From positions 744,001 through 808,000 of the forward strand of contig NZ_CP150668.1 in NCBI RefSeq assembly GCF_038024095.1: a stretch of 64,000 bases of DNA. Reading direction: 5' to 3'. This document shows positions 42,116-51,757 of this stretch, piece by piece. This DNA comes from Polaribacter tangerinus (GTDB lineage Bacteria; Bacteroidota; Bacteroidia; Flavobacteriales; Flavobacteriaceae). Made by a program: the position numbers and the translations under genes. The notes beneath the pieces are model-generated. The model ran no database searches. It saw nothing but the letters and a program-made list of their open reading frames with translations, and was not told the DNA's origin. Each line of letters begins with the position of its first letter. Positions within the stretch are counted from its first letter, which is position 1.

Positions 42116-45100
42116 ATGAAATTTAAATTTTTTAAAAAATATTTTTTCTTACTTAGTATTTCTTTCAGCACATATAGCCTAATTTCTCAAGAGTCAATAG
42201 TAAATACAACTGCTTTAAAGGAATATAACAATGCTGTTATTTTGTTTCAAAATAAAGCATATGCTGCCGCTAAAACAAGTTTAAAAAAAGTTGCTAAAAA
42301 TTTACCAAGTACCTCCAGTTTAAAAGCTGATGCAACTTTTTTGGAGGCCATGTGTGCCATAAAATTGAACGAACCACAAGCAGATAAAAAAATTCTTTCT
42401 TTTATTGAACAAAACCCTAATAGTTCTAAAAAAGATATCGCTTTTTTTGCAATTGGAAATCATTATTTTGCACAAAAAAAAGCTGCTCATGCATTAAAAT
42501 GGTACAATAAAATAAATAACTTTTCATTATCAAAAGAAGAAATAAAAGAATTAAACTTTAAAAAAGGCTACTGCTACATTGAGTCTAACAACCTAACGCT
42601 TGCTCAAAAAACTCTTTTACCTCTTTTAAATGATGCTAAATATGGCAACGACTCTAGGTATTATTATGGTTTTGCCTCCTACAAATTAGAGGATTATGGT
42701 ATTGCAGAGTCTACTTTAAAAGAAATTGCAGATAACGATTCTTACAAAGCAGAAATATCTTATTATTTGTTAGACATTAGTTTTAAATCTGGCAAATTTG
42801 ATAGAGCTATACATGTTGGCCTAAAACTATTACCAACTATTGATAAAAAACTAAAATCAGACGTTTCTAAAATTATTGGTGAAAGCTATTTTAATCAAAA
42901 AAAATATACTGAAGCTATTCCTTACCTAAAAAAGTACAAAGGTAAAAATGGAAAATGGAACACTACCGATTTCTATTTATTAGGATATGCTTATTACAGA
43001 CAGAAAGAGTATGAAAATGCTATAAACAATTTTAATAAAATTATAAATAGTAATAATAGTATTGCTCAAAATGCCTACTCACATTTGGGAGAATGCTATA
43101 TGAAATTAGGAAAAAAAAATGAAGCTTTAAATGCTTTTAAATCAGCCTCTGAAATGGATTTCGATAAAATAATTCAAGAGGATGCTGCGTTAAATTATGC
43201 AAAATTAAGTTACGATGCAGGAAACCCATTCGAAACGGTAGCTAATGTTTTACAGAATTACTTAAAAAAATACCCAAACTCAAAAAACTTCAACGAAATA
43301 AGTAGCTTGGTAATCTCTTCTTACATAAATGAGAAAAATTTTAAAGGTGCATTAGCTTTTTTATCCAAAAATGAATCGATATCAGAAACAGAAAAAATTT
43401 TAGAAGTATCTCTTTACAGAGCTATTCAATTGTATAATGAAAATAAGTTTTCTCGAGCTTTGCCTTTTTTTACAAAAGCCAAAGCTGCTAAAAACACAAA
43501 AGTAAAATTGAAAGCTAACTATTGGGAAGCACAAACATTTTATGATCTTAAACAATACAAAGAAGCTTTAAACAGTTTTTTAAACTTAAAAAATATTGGC
43601 GGTAAAGCAGTAGTAAATATGTATAAAGATATAGATTACGCAATTGGATATTGCTATTTTAATTTGAACAATTATAAGATGGCCATAAATGCTTTCGAAA
43701 ATTTCATTGATCAGAATGCAAGTTCAGAACCGCTTATATTAGATGGTTATTTGCGTTTAGGAGATGCTTATTTTGCAGAAAGTAACTACAAAAAAGCAAT
43801 AGATAAATACACAAAAATCACTACCAAAAATGCTGTAGATAGTGATTATGCTTTGTATCAAACCTCTTTAAGTTATGGTTTTTTAAACAATAACAAAACT
43901 AAAATAACATCACTAAAAAAACTGGTAAACAACTATACAGATTCTAACTTACATGATGATGCTCTTTATCAACTGGCAAATACTTACACAAAGTTAAAAG
44001 ACACAAAAAATGCTCTGATTGCCTACAATAAATTATCTGAAAAACACCCTAATAGTATTTTTCTTCCTAGAGCATTATTAAGACAAGGACTACTCTACTT
44101 TAATGAAAACTCTTTAGAAAAAGCACTACAAAATTTTAAGAGAGTAACACTAGAATTTCCAAACACATCTGAAGCTATGGAAGCGGTTTCTAATGCCAGA
44201 AATGTGTATATAAACCAAAATAAGTTAGACGAATATATTCAATGGACAACCACATTAGATTTTATAAACATAAGTGATGCTGAAATAGACAATGCAGCCT
44301 TTGAAATTGCAGAAAACGAATATTTAAACGGAAGTGATACTGAACAAAAGTTATTTGAGTTATATGCTTATATTAAAAGGTTTCCTAATGGAATTCACAA
44401 AATAAAAAGCAACTTATACTTAGCAAGCCTACATTATAGTTTACGGGACTTTGACAAAGCATTAATATCATACATAAACATTATTAATGAAGGAGTTTCG
44501 GAGTACTCAGAGGAGTCGCTAAACAAGGCAGCAAATATCTACCTTAATAAAGGAAATTATACAGATGTAATTCCGATACTAGACCAATTAGAACAAGAGG
44601 CATATAGCACAGATAATATTCTTTTTGCACAAAGTAATTTAATGCAAGGTTACTACAAAATAGGTAATTATGAGCTTGCTATTGCGTACGCTAAAAAATT
44701 ATTGGGTAAAACTAAAATTACCGATGAGTTAAAAAATGATGCTAAAATAATAATTGCGAGAGCGTCTTTTGAAAACAATGATTTTGAAACATCAGAAGAG
44801 TACTACTCCTCTCTAAAAGAAGAATTAACGGGTATCTTAAAAGCAGAGACATTGTATTATTTAGCCTACTTTAAAAACATAAAAAAAGAATACAATGCCT
44901 CTAATAAAATTGTTCAAAACCTTATTGCTAATTTTTCTAATTACAAATATTGGGGAGTGAAAAGCTATGTGGTTATGGGAAAAAACTACTATGGCTTAAA
45001 GGATGTTTATCAGGCAACTTTTGTCTTAGAAAATATAATTACAAATTTTCCTCAATATAAAGATATTGTAAAGGAAGCAACCGAAGAATTAAATGCAATT

Positions 45101-45154
45101 AAAAAAAGAGAAGCAAAAAATAATAACTCTATAAATACAGAAAAAATCAAATGA
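42116..45154 (+). CDS. Large secreted TPR-repeat protein
   Basis: 1012 residues. The start at the ATG of M-K-F-K-F-F is preferred over a TTG 36 bases upstream because it gives a clean signal peptide ending about S-L-I-S-Q. The rest is a long chain of 34-residue tetratricopeptide repeats (repeated A-x-x-x-Y/F-x-x-x-I/L with acidic ends), so it is a periplasmic or outer-membrane scaffold. It overlaps the next gene by 4 bp (ATGA), which encodes a barrel protein, so the two probably form one envelope complex. Confidence 0.85.
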   Translation: MKFKFFKKYFFLLSISFSTYSLISQESIVNTTALKEYNNAVILFQNKAYAAAKTSLKKVAKNLPSTSSLKADATFLEAMCAIKLNEPQADKKILSFIEQNPNSSKKDIAFFAIGNHYFAQKKAAHALKWYNKINNFSLSKEEIKELNFKKGYCYIESNNLTLAQKTLLPLLNDAKYGNDSRYYYGFASYKLEDYGIAESTLKEIADNDSYKAEISYYLLDISFKSGKFDRAIHVGLKLLPTIDKKLKSDVSKIIGESYFNQKKYTEAIPYLKKYKGKNGKWNTTDFYLLGYAYYRQKEYENAINNFNKIINSNNSIAQNAYSHLGECYMKLGKKNEALNAFKSASEMDFDKIIQEDAALNYAKLSYDAGNPFETVANVLQNYLKKYPNSKNFNEISSLVISSYINEKNFKGALAFLSKNESISETEKILEVSLYRAIQLYNENKFSRALPFFTKAKAAKNTKVKLKANYWEAQTFYDLKQYKEALNSFLNLKNIGGKAVVNMYKDIDYAIGYCYFNLNNYKMAINAFENFIDQNASSEPLILDGYLRLGDAYFAESNYKKAIDKYTKITTKNAVDSDYALYQTSLSYGFLNNNKTKITSLKKLVNNYTDSNLHDDALYQLANTYTKLKDTKNALIAYNKLSEKHPNSIFLPRALLRQGLLYFNENSLEKALQNFKRVTLEFPNTSEAMEAVSNARNVYINQNKLDEYIQWTTTLDFINISDAEIDNAAFEIAENEYLNGSDTEQKLFELYAYIKRFPNGIHKIKSNLYLASLHYSLRDFDKALISYINIINEGVSEYSEESLNKAANIYLNKGNYTDVIPILDQLEQEAYSTDNILFAQSNLMQGYYKIGNYELAIAYAKKLLGKTKITDELKNDAKIIIARASFENNDFETSEEYYSSLKEELTGILKAETLYYLAYFKNIKKEYNASNKIVQNLIANFSNYKYWGVKSYVVMGKNYYGLKDVYQATFVLENIITNFPQYKDIVKEATEELNAIKKREAKNNNSINTEKIK

Positions 45155-46914
45155 TAAAAAAAAGCATTCTTCCTGTATTATTTTTAGTATACTTTTTTTC
45201 TGGGATGGCTCAGGAAAAAAGAAAAGATACTCTTGTAAAAACAGCTATTGTATCTATTACCACAAAATACAATCCTGAAATTTCTGGTGCCCAAAAAATT
45301 ACTAAAAAACCAACACTAAATCTACTTAAAAATAGTTTAAAAAAGAAAGTAAATTACAGCATTTATTCAGCCCCAGTAGCCTCAACATTTATCCCAAAAA
45401 CAGGTGTCGTAAAAGGAATTAACTTAGGCATTAAAGAAACCATATATTCTAATTATTTAGCACTAGGCTACGGCAATTACAGCACTACTTTTTTAAATGC
45501 AAACCTATATAAAATGAATCGGTTTGATAATGAAATTGGTATTTCTTTAAACTACAATGCAGCCAACCAAAACATAAGAAATTCTCTTTTAAACAGTACT
45601 TTTTCTAATTTCGACGCTAGTGCATTCTTTAAAAAAGAGGCACGATATTTTGATTGGAAAGTTGCCCTAGAAACACAAAACAATAAATACAATTGGTTTG
45701 GTTTGCCTACACAAAATTCATCATTAATAAATCCTTCTACAATTGATGAATTGCAAACATACAGTTATTTTAAAGGCATAGGAAACCTTCAATTTCATGA
45801 CTCATATATTAAAAACATCTTATTAAAAACCTCTTTCTTTACAGATAGATTTGATAGTAATGAAATAATGATAAACTTTGACTATGATTTATTATTTCCC
45901 TTAGATTTTCTTTTTAGAAATGCTAATGATATAGCAATTATAGGTGGTGTAGAATTTTTAACAGGAAAATTTAATAATAACTACCAAAATTCGGCAACTA
46001 TCAATTACAAGATAATGACCGCAAACTTAAAGCCAAATTATACTTTTTTAAAAGATAATTTTATTTTAAAAATAGGTTTTAATTCCTTTGCAACTGTAGA
46101 TTATGAAAACAAAAAAAGCAAATTTTTAATTTTTCCAGAAATCTTTACAGAAACCAATATTTACAGCAGTTATATTTCTGGATTTGCAGGAATAACAGGA
46201 AATTTACACACAAATACCTACCAAAAATTTAGTGAAATTAACCCATATGTCTCACCAACATTATCAATAAACCAAACTATAGAAAACTCTAATGTTTATG
46301 TTGGCTTTAAAGGAAATTTAAATACAAAATTAAATTACAACATCCGTGGCTCATTAATATCAGAAGACAATAAACCCCTATTTGTAAGAAATAATGCTAA
46401 ATCAAATACTAATTTAATAATAACTAATGGCCCTGTTTTAAAGAGTTATGAATACGGTAATTCTTTTAATGTAATTTATGACGCTGTTAAAACTACTTCT
46501 ATATTTGCTGAGTTTAATTACAAATACAACAAAAGTTTACTATTAAATGCCCAAGTAGATTTTAATAGTTATACTGCAAAAAATGCTACAGAAATATGGA
46601 ATTTACCTACACTTCAAACAACTATAACAGGTAAATTCACTACAAAAAAATGGTTTGCTAACACTGCACTTTTTCATGTAAGCGAGCGTAAAGACGCATT
46701 ATACAGTAGTACATTTCCATCAAATATTAACGCCGTACAGAAATTAAAGGGTTTTGTAGACGTAAATATATATGGTGGCTACCATTTTAATGATAAATTC
46801 ACAGGCTTTATTAGACTTAACAACCTTTTAAACACAAAGTACCAACGCTTTGCAAATTTCGAAACTCAAGGTTTTCAGGTATTAGGAGGTATTTCCTACA
46901 AATTTGATTTCTAA
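45151..46914 (+). CDS. TonB-dependent-receptor-like outer-membrane barrel protein
   Basis: 587 residues with a signal peptide (cut after G-M-A-Q, about residue 21) and then amphipathic beta-strands to the aromatic C-terminus Y-K-F-D-F, as in outer-membrane barrels. No clear plug domain (no carboxypeptidase-like or N-terminal plug motif) is seen, so it is a receptor-like barrel rather than a complete TonB receptor. R-L-N-N-L-L-N-T-K-Y-Q near the end is typical of the family. It is translationally coupled to the TPR gene. Confidence 0.75.
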   Translation: MIKKSILPVLFLVYFFSGMAQEKRKDTLVKTAIVSITTKYNPEISGAQKITKKPTLNLLKNSLKKKVNYSIYSAPVASTFIPKTGVVKGINLGIKETIYSNYLALGYGNYSTTFLNANLYKMNRFDNEIGISLNYNAANQNIRNSLLNSTFSNFDASAFFKKEARYFDWKVALETQNNKYNWFGLPTQNSSLINPSTIDELQTYSYFKGIGNLQFHDSYIKNILLKTSFFTDRFDSNEIMINFDYDLLFPLDFLFRNANDIAIIGGVEFLTGKFNNNYQNSATINYKIMTANLKPNYTFLKDNFILKIGFNSFATVDYENKKSKFLIFPEIFTETNIYSSYISGFAGITGNLHTNTYQKFSEINPYVSPTLSINQTIENSNVYVGFKGNLNTKLNYNIRGSLISEDNKPLFVRNNAKSNTNLIITNGPVLKSYEYGNSFNVIYDAVKTTSIFAEFNYKYNKSLLLNAQVDFNSYTAKNATEIWNLPTLQTTITGKFTTKKWFANTALFHVSERKDALYSSTFPSNINAVQKLKGFVDVNIYGGYHFNDKFTGFIRLNNLLNTKYQRFANFETQGFQVLGGISYKFDF

Positions 46915-46991
46915 ATAAATAAGTACCTAAAAAAGCAATGCTATTTTATCAATTCATTTTTGTAATTTTAACAAAATTAAATTACACTAAA

Positions 46992-48422
46992 ATGAAAAAC
47001 ATATTCTCATTTTTATTTGCTATCATATTACTATTTTCTTGTAATTCTGGTAAAGAAAAAACGCAGCTAGAACAATTAACAATAGAAGAAAAAATAGACT
47101 CTACAAATATTAAATCTATTTTTAATACTGCTTTAACAGAGGGAAAGTCATACGAATGGCTAAGAGACTTAACACAAAATATTGGAGCTAGGTTGTCTGG
47201 TTCTGCAGCTGCAGAAAAAGCAGTACTTTGGGGTGAAAAATTAATGAAAAACACAGGTTTAGATTCTGTATGGTTGCAGCCAGTAATGGTACCGCATTGG
47301 GTTCGTGGAGAAAAAGAAGTAGCAAACTATACTGTTAACAATAAAAAGAAAAATGTACCAGTGTGTGCTCTTGGCTTTTCTGTAGCAACCCCTGAAGAAG
47401 GAATATTAGCCGAAGTAATAGAAGTTAAAAGTATACAAGAAGCACGAGAGTTAGGTGAAAAAATGAAAGGTAAAATTATCTTTTTTAATAGACCTTTCGA
47501 CAATACATTAATAAATACCTTTAGCGCCTACGGCGGATGTGTAGACCAGAGAGTTCAAGGAGCAATAGTTGCTGGAGAGTATGATGCAAAAGGAGTAATT
47601 GTTCGATCTATGACAAATTCTATTGACGATTTTCCTCATACAGGAACCATGTCATACGGAAACCTACCTAAAGAAAAACACATTCCGGCTGCGGCGATAA
47701 GCTCTCGTGCTGCCAATATTTTAAGTCGTGATTTAAAAGAAAATCCTACTTTAAAGTTCTTTCTAAAGCAACACTGCAAAACATTGCCAGATGCTCCATC
47801 TTTTAATGTAATTGGAGAAATTAAAGGAACTGAAACTCCAGAAAACATTATTGTGGTTGGAGGTCATTTAGATTCTTGGGATTTAGGCGAAGGTGCTCAT
47901 GATGATGGAACAGGAATTGTACAATCTTTAGAAGTTGCCTATTTATTTAAAAAATTACAAATAAAACCAAAAAACACCCTTAGGGTTGTTTTCTTTATGA
48001 ATGAAGAGAATGGTACAAGAGGAGCAAAAAAATACGCAGAATTAGCAAAATTAAATAAAGAAAATCATATTGGTGGGTTAGAATCTGACTCTGGCGGTCA
48101 CACGCCGAGAGGTTTTTCTATTGATGCAAATTCTGTAAATACACAACTATTACAGAGTTGGAAAAAACTACTCTCTCCCTACGGATTGCATGATTTAATT
48201 AAAGGAGGATCTGGTGCAGATATTTATCCGCTAAAATCGGACAATGTAACTTTAGTAGGCTATAAACCAGATAGTCAAAGATATTTCGACTACCATCACA
48301 CAAGTAATGATACTTTTGATAAAGTAAACAAAAGAGAACTAGAATTAGGAAGTGCCTCTATGGCAAGTCTTATTTATCTTATGGATAAATACCTTTACAG
48401 TAACACGGTAATAAAACCATAA
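46992..48422 (+). CDS. M28 family zinc metallopeptidase, lipoprotein
   Basis: 476 residues. The start at 46992 gives a lipoprotein signal with L-F-S-C (Cys17), better than an upstream in-frame Met. Metal ligands appear in V-G-G-H-L-D-S-W-D, H-D-D-G-T-G, F-F-M-N-E-E-N-G-T-R-G and L-E-S-D-S-G, with the final His in Y-H-H-T-S-N-D. It is an aminopeptidase/carboxypeptidase type (with an inserted PA-like part at about 125-260) acting at the periphery of the cell. No partner gene is obvious. Confidence 0.9.
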   Translation: MKNIFSFLFAIILLFSCNSGKEKTQLEQLTIEEKIDSTNIKSIFNTALTEGKSYEWLRDLTQNIGARLSGSAAAEKAVLWGEKLMKNTGLDSVWLQPVMVPHWVRGEKEVANYTVNNKKKNVPVCALGFSVATPEEGILAEVIEVKSIQEARELGEKMKGKIIFFNRPFDNTLINTFSAYGGCVDQRVQGAIVAGEYDAKGVIVRSMTNSIDDFPHTGTMSYGNLPKEKHIPAAAISSRAANILSRDLKENPTLKFFLKQHCKTLPDAPSFNVIGEIKGTETPENIIVVGGHLDSWDLGEGAHDDGTGIVQSLEVAYLFKKLQIKPKNTLRVVFFMNEENGTRGAKKYAELAKLNKENHIGGLESDSGGHTPRGFSIDANSVNTQLLQSWKKLLSPYGLHDLIKGGSGADIYPLKSDNVTLVGYKPDSQRYFDYHHTSNDTFDKVNKRELELGSASMASLIYLMDKYLYSNTVIKP

Positions 48423-48436
48423 ATAAATTTAAAACC

Positions 48437-48799
48437 ATGGATAATTACACTTTTATTCTTCGTGTTTTTTTTAGTATTCTATTTTGTTTTGCAGGAATAA
48501 TGCACCTCATAAAACCAAAAATATTTAATAATTTTATACCAAATTTTTTACCCAAAACAGCTGTTAACTATGTTTTTGGAACCTTAGAATTTGTATTTGG
48601 TGTAGCTTTATTAATTTCTAATTTATATAAAAATGCTTCGTTAGGTATATTAATACTATTAGTTATTTTTCTGCCAATACATATTTGGGATGCTACTAAA
48701 ATTAGACCTGCTATTAGAAAAAAGTGGATTGCTAATATTAGAATTCCAATTCAATTTTTACTCATCTATCTAGTTTACAACATTTACATATCATCATAA
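48437..48799 (+). CDS. DoxX-family membrane protein
   Basis: 120 residues with four hydrophobic helices (about 7-25, 45-63, 70-86, 98-117). The early R-V-F-F-S-I-L-F-C-F-A-G-I-M-H pattern is typical of DoxX-like membrane proteins. It lies 14 bp after the peptidase gene and 12 bp before the amidohydrolase gene, so all three are co-transcribed. The function is not known; some relatives associate with quinone or redox proteins. Confidence 0.7.
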   Translation: MDNYTFILRVFFSILFCFAGIMHLIKPKIFNNFIPNFLPKTAVNYVFGTLEFVFGVALLISNLYKNASLGILILLVIFLPIHIWDATKIRPAIRKKWIANIRIPIQFLLIYLVYNIYISS

Positions 48800-48811
48800 A
48801 CATTACAAAAA

Positions 48812-50425
48812 ATGAAAAAAAATATTCTAACTTTATTAATAATTACAATCCTTTTTTCCTGTTCTAAAAAAGACGTGGATACCATTATTATTAATGCCAA
48901 TATTTACACAGTAAATGAAGATTTTGAAAAATCGGAGGCATTTGCTATTAAAAACGGAAAATTTATTGCTGTTGGAGCCAACGAGGAAGTTTTAGGAAAG
49001 TTTACTTCAAAAGAAATAATTGATGTAAACAATAAAACAATAATTCCAGGAATAATAGATGCACATTGTCACTTTTATAGAATGGGCTTACAGCAACAAA
49101 AGGTTTCTTTAGAGGGCACAAAAAGTTACGAAGAAGTTTTACAGAAACTTGTAGAGTTTCAAAAAGAAAAGAACACCCAATTTATAACTGGTCGCGGATG
49201 GGACCAAAACGATTGGGACGTTAAAGATTTTCCGACAAAAGAAAAATTAGACAAACTTTTTCCAACAATACCAGTGGCAATTACAAGAGTAGATGGGCAT
49301 GCCTTATTAGTAAACCAAGCAGCAATAAATTTGTCTGGCATTAATGCAAACACAAAAGTGAGTGGAGGTGAAATAATTACCGAAAATGGTAAAATGACAG
49401 GCGTTTTAATTGATGCTGCTATGGATTTCATTAAAATACCGGAACCTTCTAGGCAAGAAGCGATTCAAGGACTTTTAGATGCACAAAAAATTGCTTTTTC
49501 CTACGGACTTACCACTGTAGATGACGCAGGACTAAATAGAGAAACCATTGAACTTATTGATAGTTTGCAACAATCTAATGTTTTAAAAATGAAAGTGTAT
49601 GCCATGGTTTCAGGCGACAACCAAGCTCAGATTGATTATTATATTAACAAAGGAATTATAAAAACAGACAGGCTAAATGTAAGATCTTTTAAAGTTTACG
49701 GGGATGGCGCTTTAGGTTCTCGAGGAGCAGCCATGCGAGAATCTTATTCAGATAGAAGCAACCACTTTGGTGCATTAATTTATAGCCCGAAAAGATACCA
49801 AGAAATAGCAACCCAAATAGCAGCATCCAACTATCAAATGAATACCCACGCTATTGGAGACTCTGCAAATACATGGATGCTAAAAACCTATAAAGAAGTC
49901 TTAAAAAATGCAAAAGACAGGCGCTGGAGAATAGAACATGCTCAAATAATTTCTGAAGATGATTTTACTCTTTTTAACAATATACTGCCATCTGTTCAAC
50001 CAACACATGCAACTTCGGATATGTATTGGGCAGTTGATAGAATTGGGCAAAAAAGAATAAAAGGAGCTTATGCTTTTAAAGATTTATTAAACACATATGG
50101 TAAAATAGCATTGGGAACCGATTTCCCTGTAGAACAAGTAAATCCTTTTTTAACTTTTTATGCAGCAACCACAAGAAAAGATCTGAACAATTATCCAGAA
50201 AATGGGTTTCAAATGGAAAATGCACTTAGTCGTGAAGAAACTTTGAAAGGAATGACAATTTGGGCAGCATTTTCTAATTTTGAAGAAGAAGAAAAAGGAA
50301 GTATTGAAGCAGGAAAATTTGCTGATTTTGTAATCTTAAATCAAGATATTATGACTGTTAAAGCAAAAAATATCCCTAAAACTAATGCAGAAGCAACTTA
50401 TATTAACGGCGAGAAAGTATTTTAA
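48812..50425 (+). CDS. Amidohydrolase family 3 lipoprotein (YtcJ-like)
   Basis: 537 residues with the lipoprotein signal L-F-S-C (Cys17). The catalytic domain begins with D-A-H-C-H-F (metal-binding H-x-H), continues with G-D-G-A-L-G-S-R-G-A, M-N-T-H-A-I-G-D, R-I-E-H-A-Q and ends with L-G-T-D-F-P-V (final metal Asp), the layout of YtcJ-type amidohydrolases. The substrate is unknown. Envelope attachment suggests the hydrolysis of an external amide or ester. Confidence 0.88.
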   Translation: MKKNILTLLIITILFSCSKKDVDTIIINANIYTVNEDFEKSEAFAIKNGKFIAVGANEEVLGKFTSKEIIDVNNKTIIPGIIDAHCHFYRMGLQQQKVSLEGTKSYEEVLQKLVEFQKEKNTQFITGRGWDQNDWDVKDFPTKEKLDKLFPTIPVAITRVDGHALLVNQAAINLSGINANTKVSGGEIITENGKMTGVLIDAAMDFIKIPEPSRQEAIQGLLDAQKIAFSYGLTTVDDAGLNRETIELIDSLQQSNVLKMKVYAMVSGDNQAQIDYYINKGIIKTDRLNVRSFKVYGDGALGSRGAAMRESYSDRSNHFGALIYSPKRYQEIATQIAASNYQMNTHAIGDSANTWMLKTYKEVLKNAKDRRWRIEHAQIISEDDFTLFNNILPSVQPTHATSDMYWAVDRIGQKRIKGAYAFKDLLNTYGKIALGTDFPVEQVNPFLTFYAATTRKDLNNYPENGFQMENALSREETLKGMTIWAAFSNFEEEEKGSIEAGKFADFVILNQDIMTVKAKNIPKTNAEATYINGEKVF

Positions 50426-50615
50426 TTTTTATATGATATTATTTTTTTAGTAGTACGATGTATTAATGAATATAACTGAATTATTTTAACTTCTTACTTC
50501 AATCTTTTTATGTAAATTAGTATGTAATTATAAAAAATAAATTTTGCTTGTAAAAGAAAGTAATTCATAGACTAATTCTATTAATTTCAAATTACTCATT
50601 ACTAACAACAACAAT
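50426..50615. other. 190-bp intergenic region without a gene
   Basis: AT-rich with no open frame of note. I see no consensus promoter or clear hairpin here. Confidence 0.5.
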
Positions 50616-51233
50616 ATGAAAAATTTTAAAATAGTACTTTTTTTATTATTAATTAGCTTAAGTCCAAATATTTTTTCTCAAGAAAACATTAAACTTTTTA
50701 TAAAAGTTAAAGACGAAAAGAACAAACCTGTACCTGGTGCAGTTATTCTTATTGATGATGTAAAACAAAATAGAGTTGCAAATTTACAAGGTGTTTTTAA
50801 AATCAGGCTTCAAAAAGCTCCGAAAACAATTACCGCTTTTTCTCCCGTAATTGGAGTAAATAAAATAGATTATCAAAACGGACAAAACAACATTACCATT
50901 AAAATTTCTAAAGGAGAAAACCTACTATACAAAGAAAAGAATTTAAAAGAGCAATCTGTAAATCCACAACAATTTGCAACCATTTATGATTATTTAAGAG
51001 GCAATGTTCCTGGATTAAATGTAAGTGGCACAAATATAACCATTAGAGGCTTTAACACAGTTAATGGAAATACAGAACCACTATTTATAGTAAATGGAAC
51101 TCCGGTAGAAAAGTCTACTTTTAGCTTAATAATACCTTTAGAAATTGAAAAAATAACAGTTTTAAAAGGTGCAGAAACAGCAAGATATGGTGTAAGAGGT
51201 GCAAATGGAGTAATTGTAGTTGACACAAAATAA
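50616..51233 (+). CDS. Plug-only SusC-like protein
   Basis: 205 residues: signal peptide (about 1-21, ending F-S-Q), a carboxypeptidase-regulatory-like domain (about 22-95; K-D-E-K-N-K-P-V-P-G-A-V-I-L-I-D-D), and a TonB-receptor plug domain (about 105-205; Y-D-Y-L-R-G-N-V-P-G-L, I-R-G-F, V-L-K-G-A-E-T-A-R-Y-G-V-R-G-A-N-G-V-I-V-V). The frame then stops, so no barrel follows; SusC proteins normally exceed 900 residues. A remnant, a soluble plug or a partner of a separate barrel are possible. An FKBP lipoprotein gene follows. Confidence 0.8.
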   Translation: MKNFKIVLFLLLISLSPNIFSQENIKLFIKVKDEKNKPVPGAVILIDDVKQNRVANLQGVFKIRLQKAPKTITAFSPVIGVNKIDYQNGQNNITIKISKGENLLYKEKNLKEQSVNPQQFATIYDYLRGNVPGLNVSGTNITIRGFNTVNGNTEPLFIVNGTPVEKSTFSLIIPLEIEKITVLKGAETARYGVRGANGVIVVDTK

Positions 51234-51254
51234 TTGCGAATTAAAACGTATCTA

Positions 51255-51701
51255 ATGAAAAAAATAATATTTCTACTTTCACTAATTTTTATATTGTGCG
51301 CTTGTAGCAGCGATAGTGATTTCGAGCCACAAACAGCAGCAGATATTACTACCTATTTATCTGAAAATAATTTACAAGCAAAGAAAACAAATAATGGACT
51401 TTACTATATTATAGAGCAAGAAGGTTCTGGCAAACGACCAACAAGTAATTCTACTGTTACTGTAGCTTACAAAGGCTATTTGTTAGATGGTACAGTTTTT
51501 GACGAAAGTAGCGCTTCTGGTGTTACGTTTCCCTTAAACGCTGTAATACCTGGCTGGACTCTTGGAATTCCATTATTTAAAGAAGGAGGTTTTGGTACGT
51601 TAATAATCCCCTCTAATTTAGGATATGGTAATAATGGAACTCGAGGTATTCCTGGTGGTGCTGTGTTAGTCTTTGAAGTGAAACTTTTAAAAGTAAACTA
51701 G
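51255..51701 (+). CDS. FKBP-type peptidyl-prolyl isomerase, lipoprotein
   Basis: 148 residues. The ATG at 51255 gives a lipoprotein signal with L-C-A-C (Cys17); an in-frame TTG 21 bases upstream is less likely. The FKBP domain spans about 40-148 (V-A-Y-K-G-Y-L-L-D-G-T-V-F-D, I-P-G-W-T-L-G-I, G-Y-G-N-N-G-T and the closing F-E-V-K-L-L). It helps fold proteins in the periplasm or at the outer membrane. It follows the plug-only protein by 21 bp. Confidence 0.92.
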   Translation: MKKIIFLLSLIFILCACSSDSDFEPQTAADITTYLSENNLQAKKTNNGLYYIIEQEGSGKRPTSNSTVTVAYKGYLLDGTVFDESSASGVTFPLNAVIPGWTLGIPLFKEGGFGTLIIPSNLGYGNNGTRGIPGGAVLVFEVKLLKVN

Positions 51702-51717
51702 GTAATTTAGACTGTAT

Positions 51718-51751
51718 AAAAAAAGCGAAACTTTAAAGTTTCGCTTTTTTT
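51718..51751. terminator. Bidirectional terminator
   Basis: A perfect 34-bp palindrome (arms 51718-51734 and 51735-51751) with an A-tract and a T-tract at the ends, between the convergent FKBP and S41 protease genes. Confidence 0.93.
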
Positions 51752-51757
51752 ATGTAA

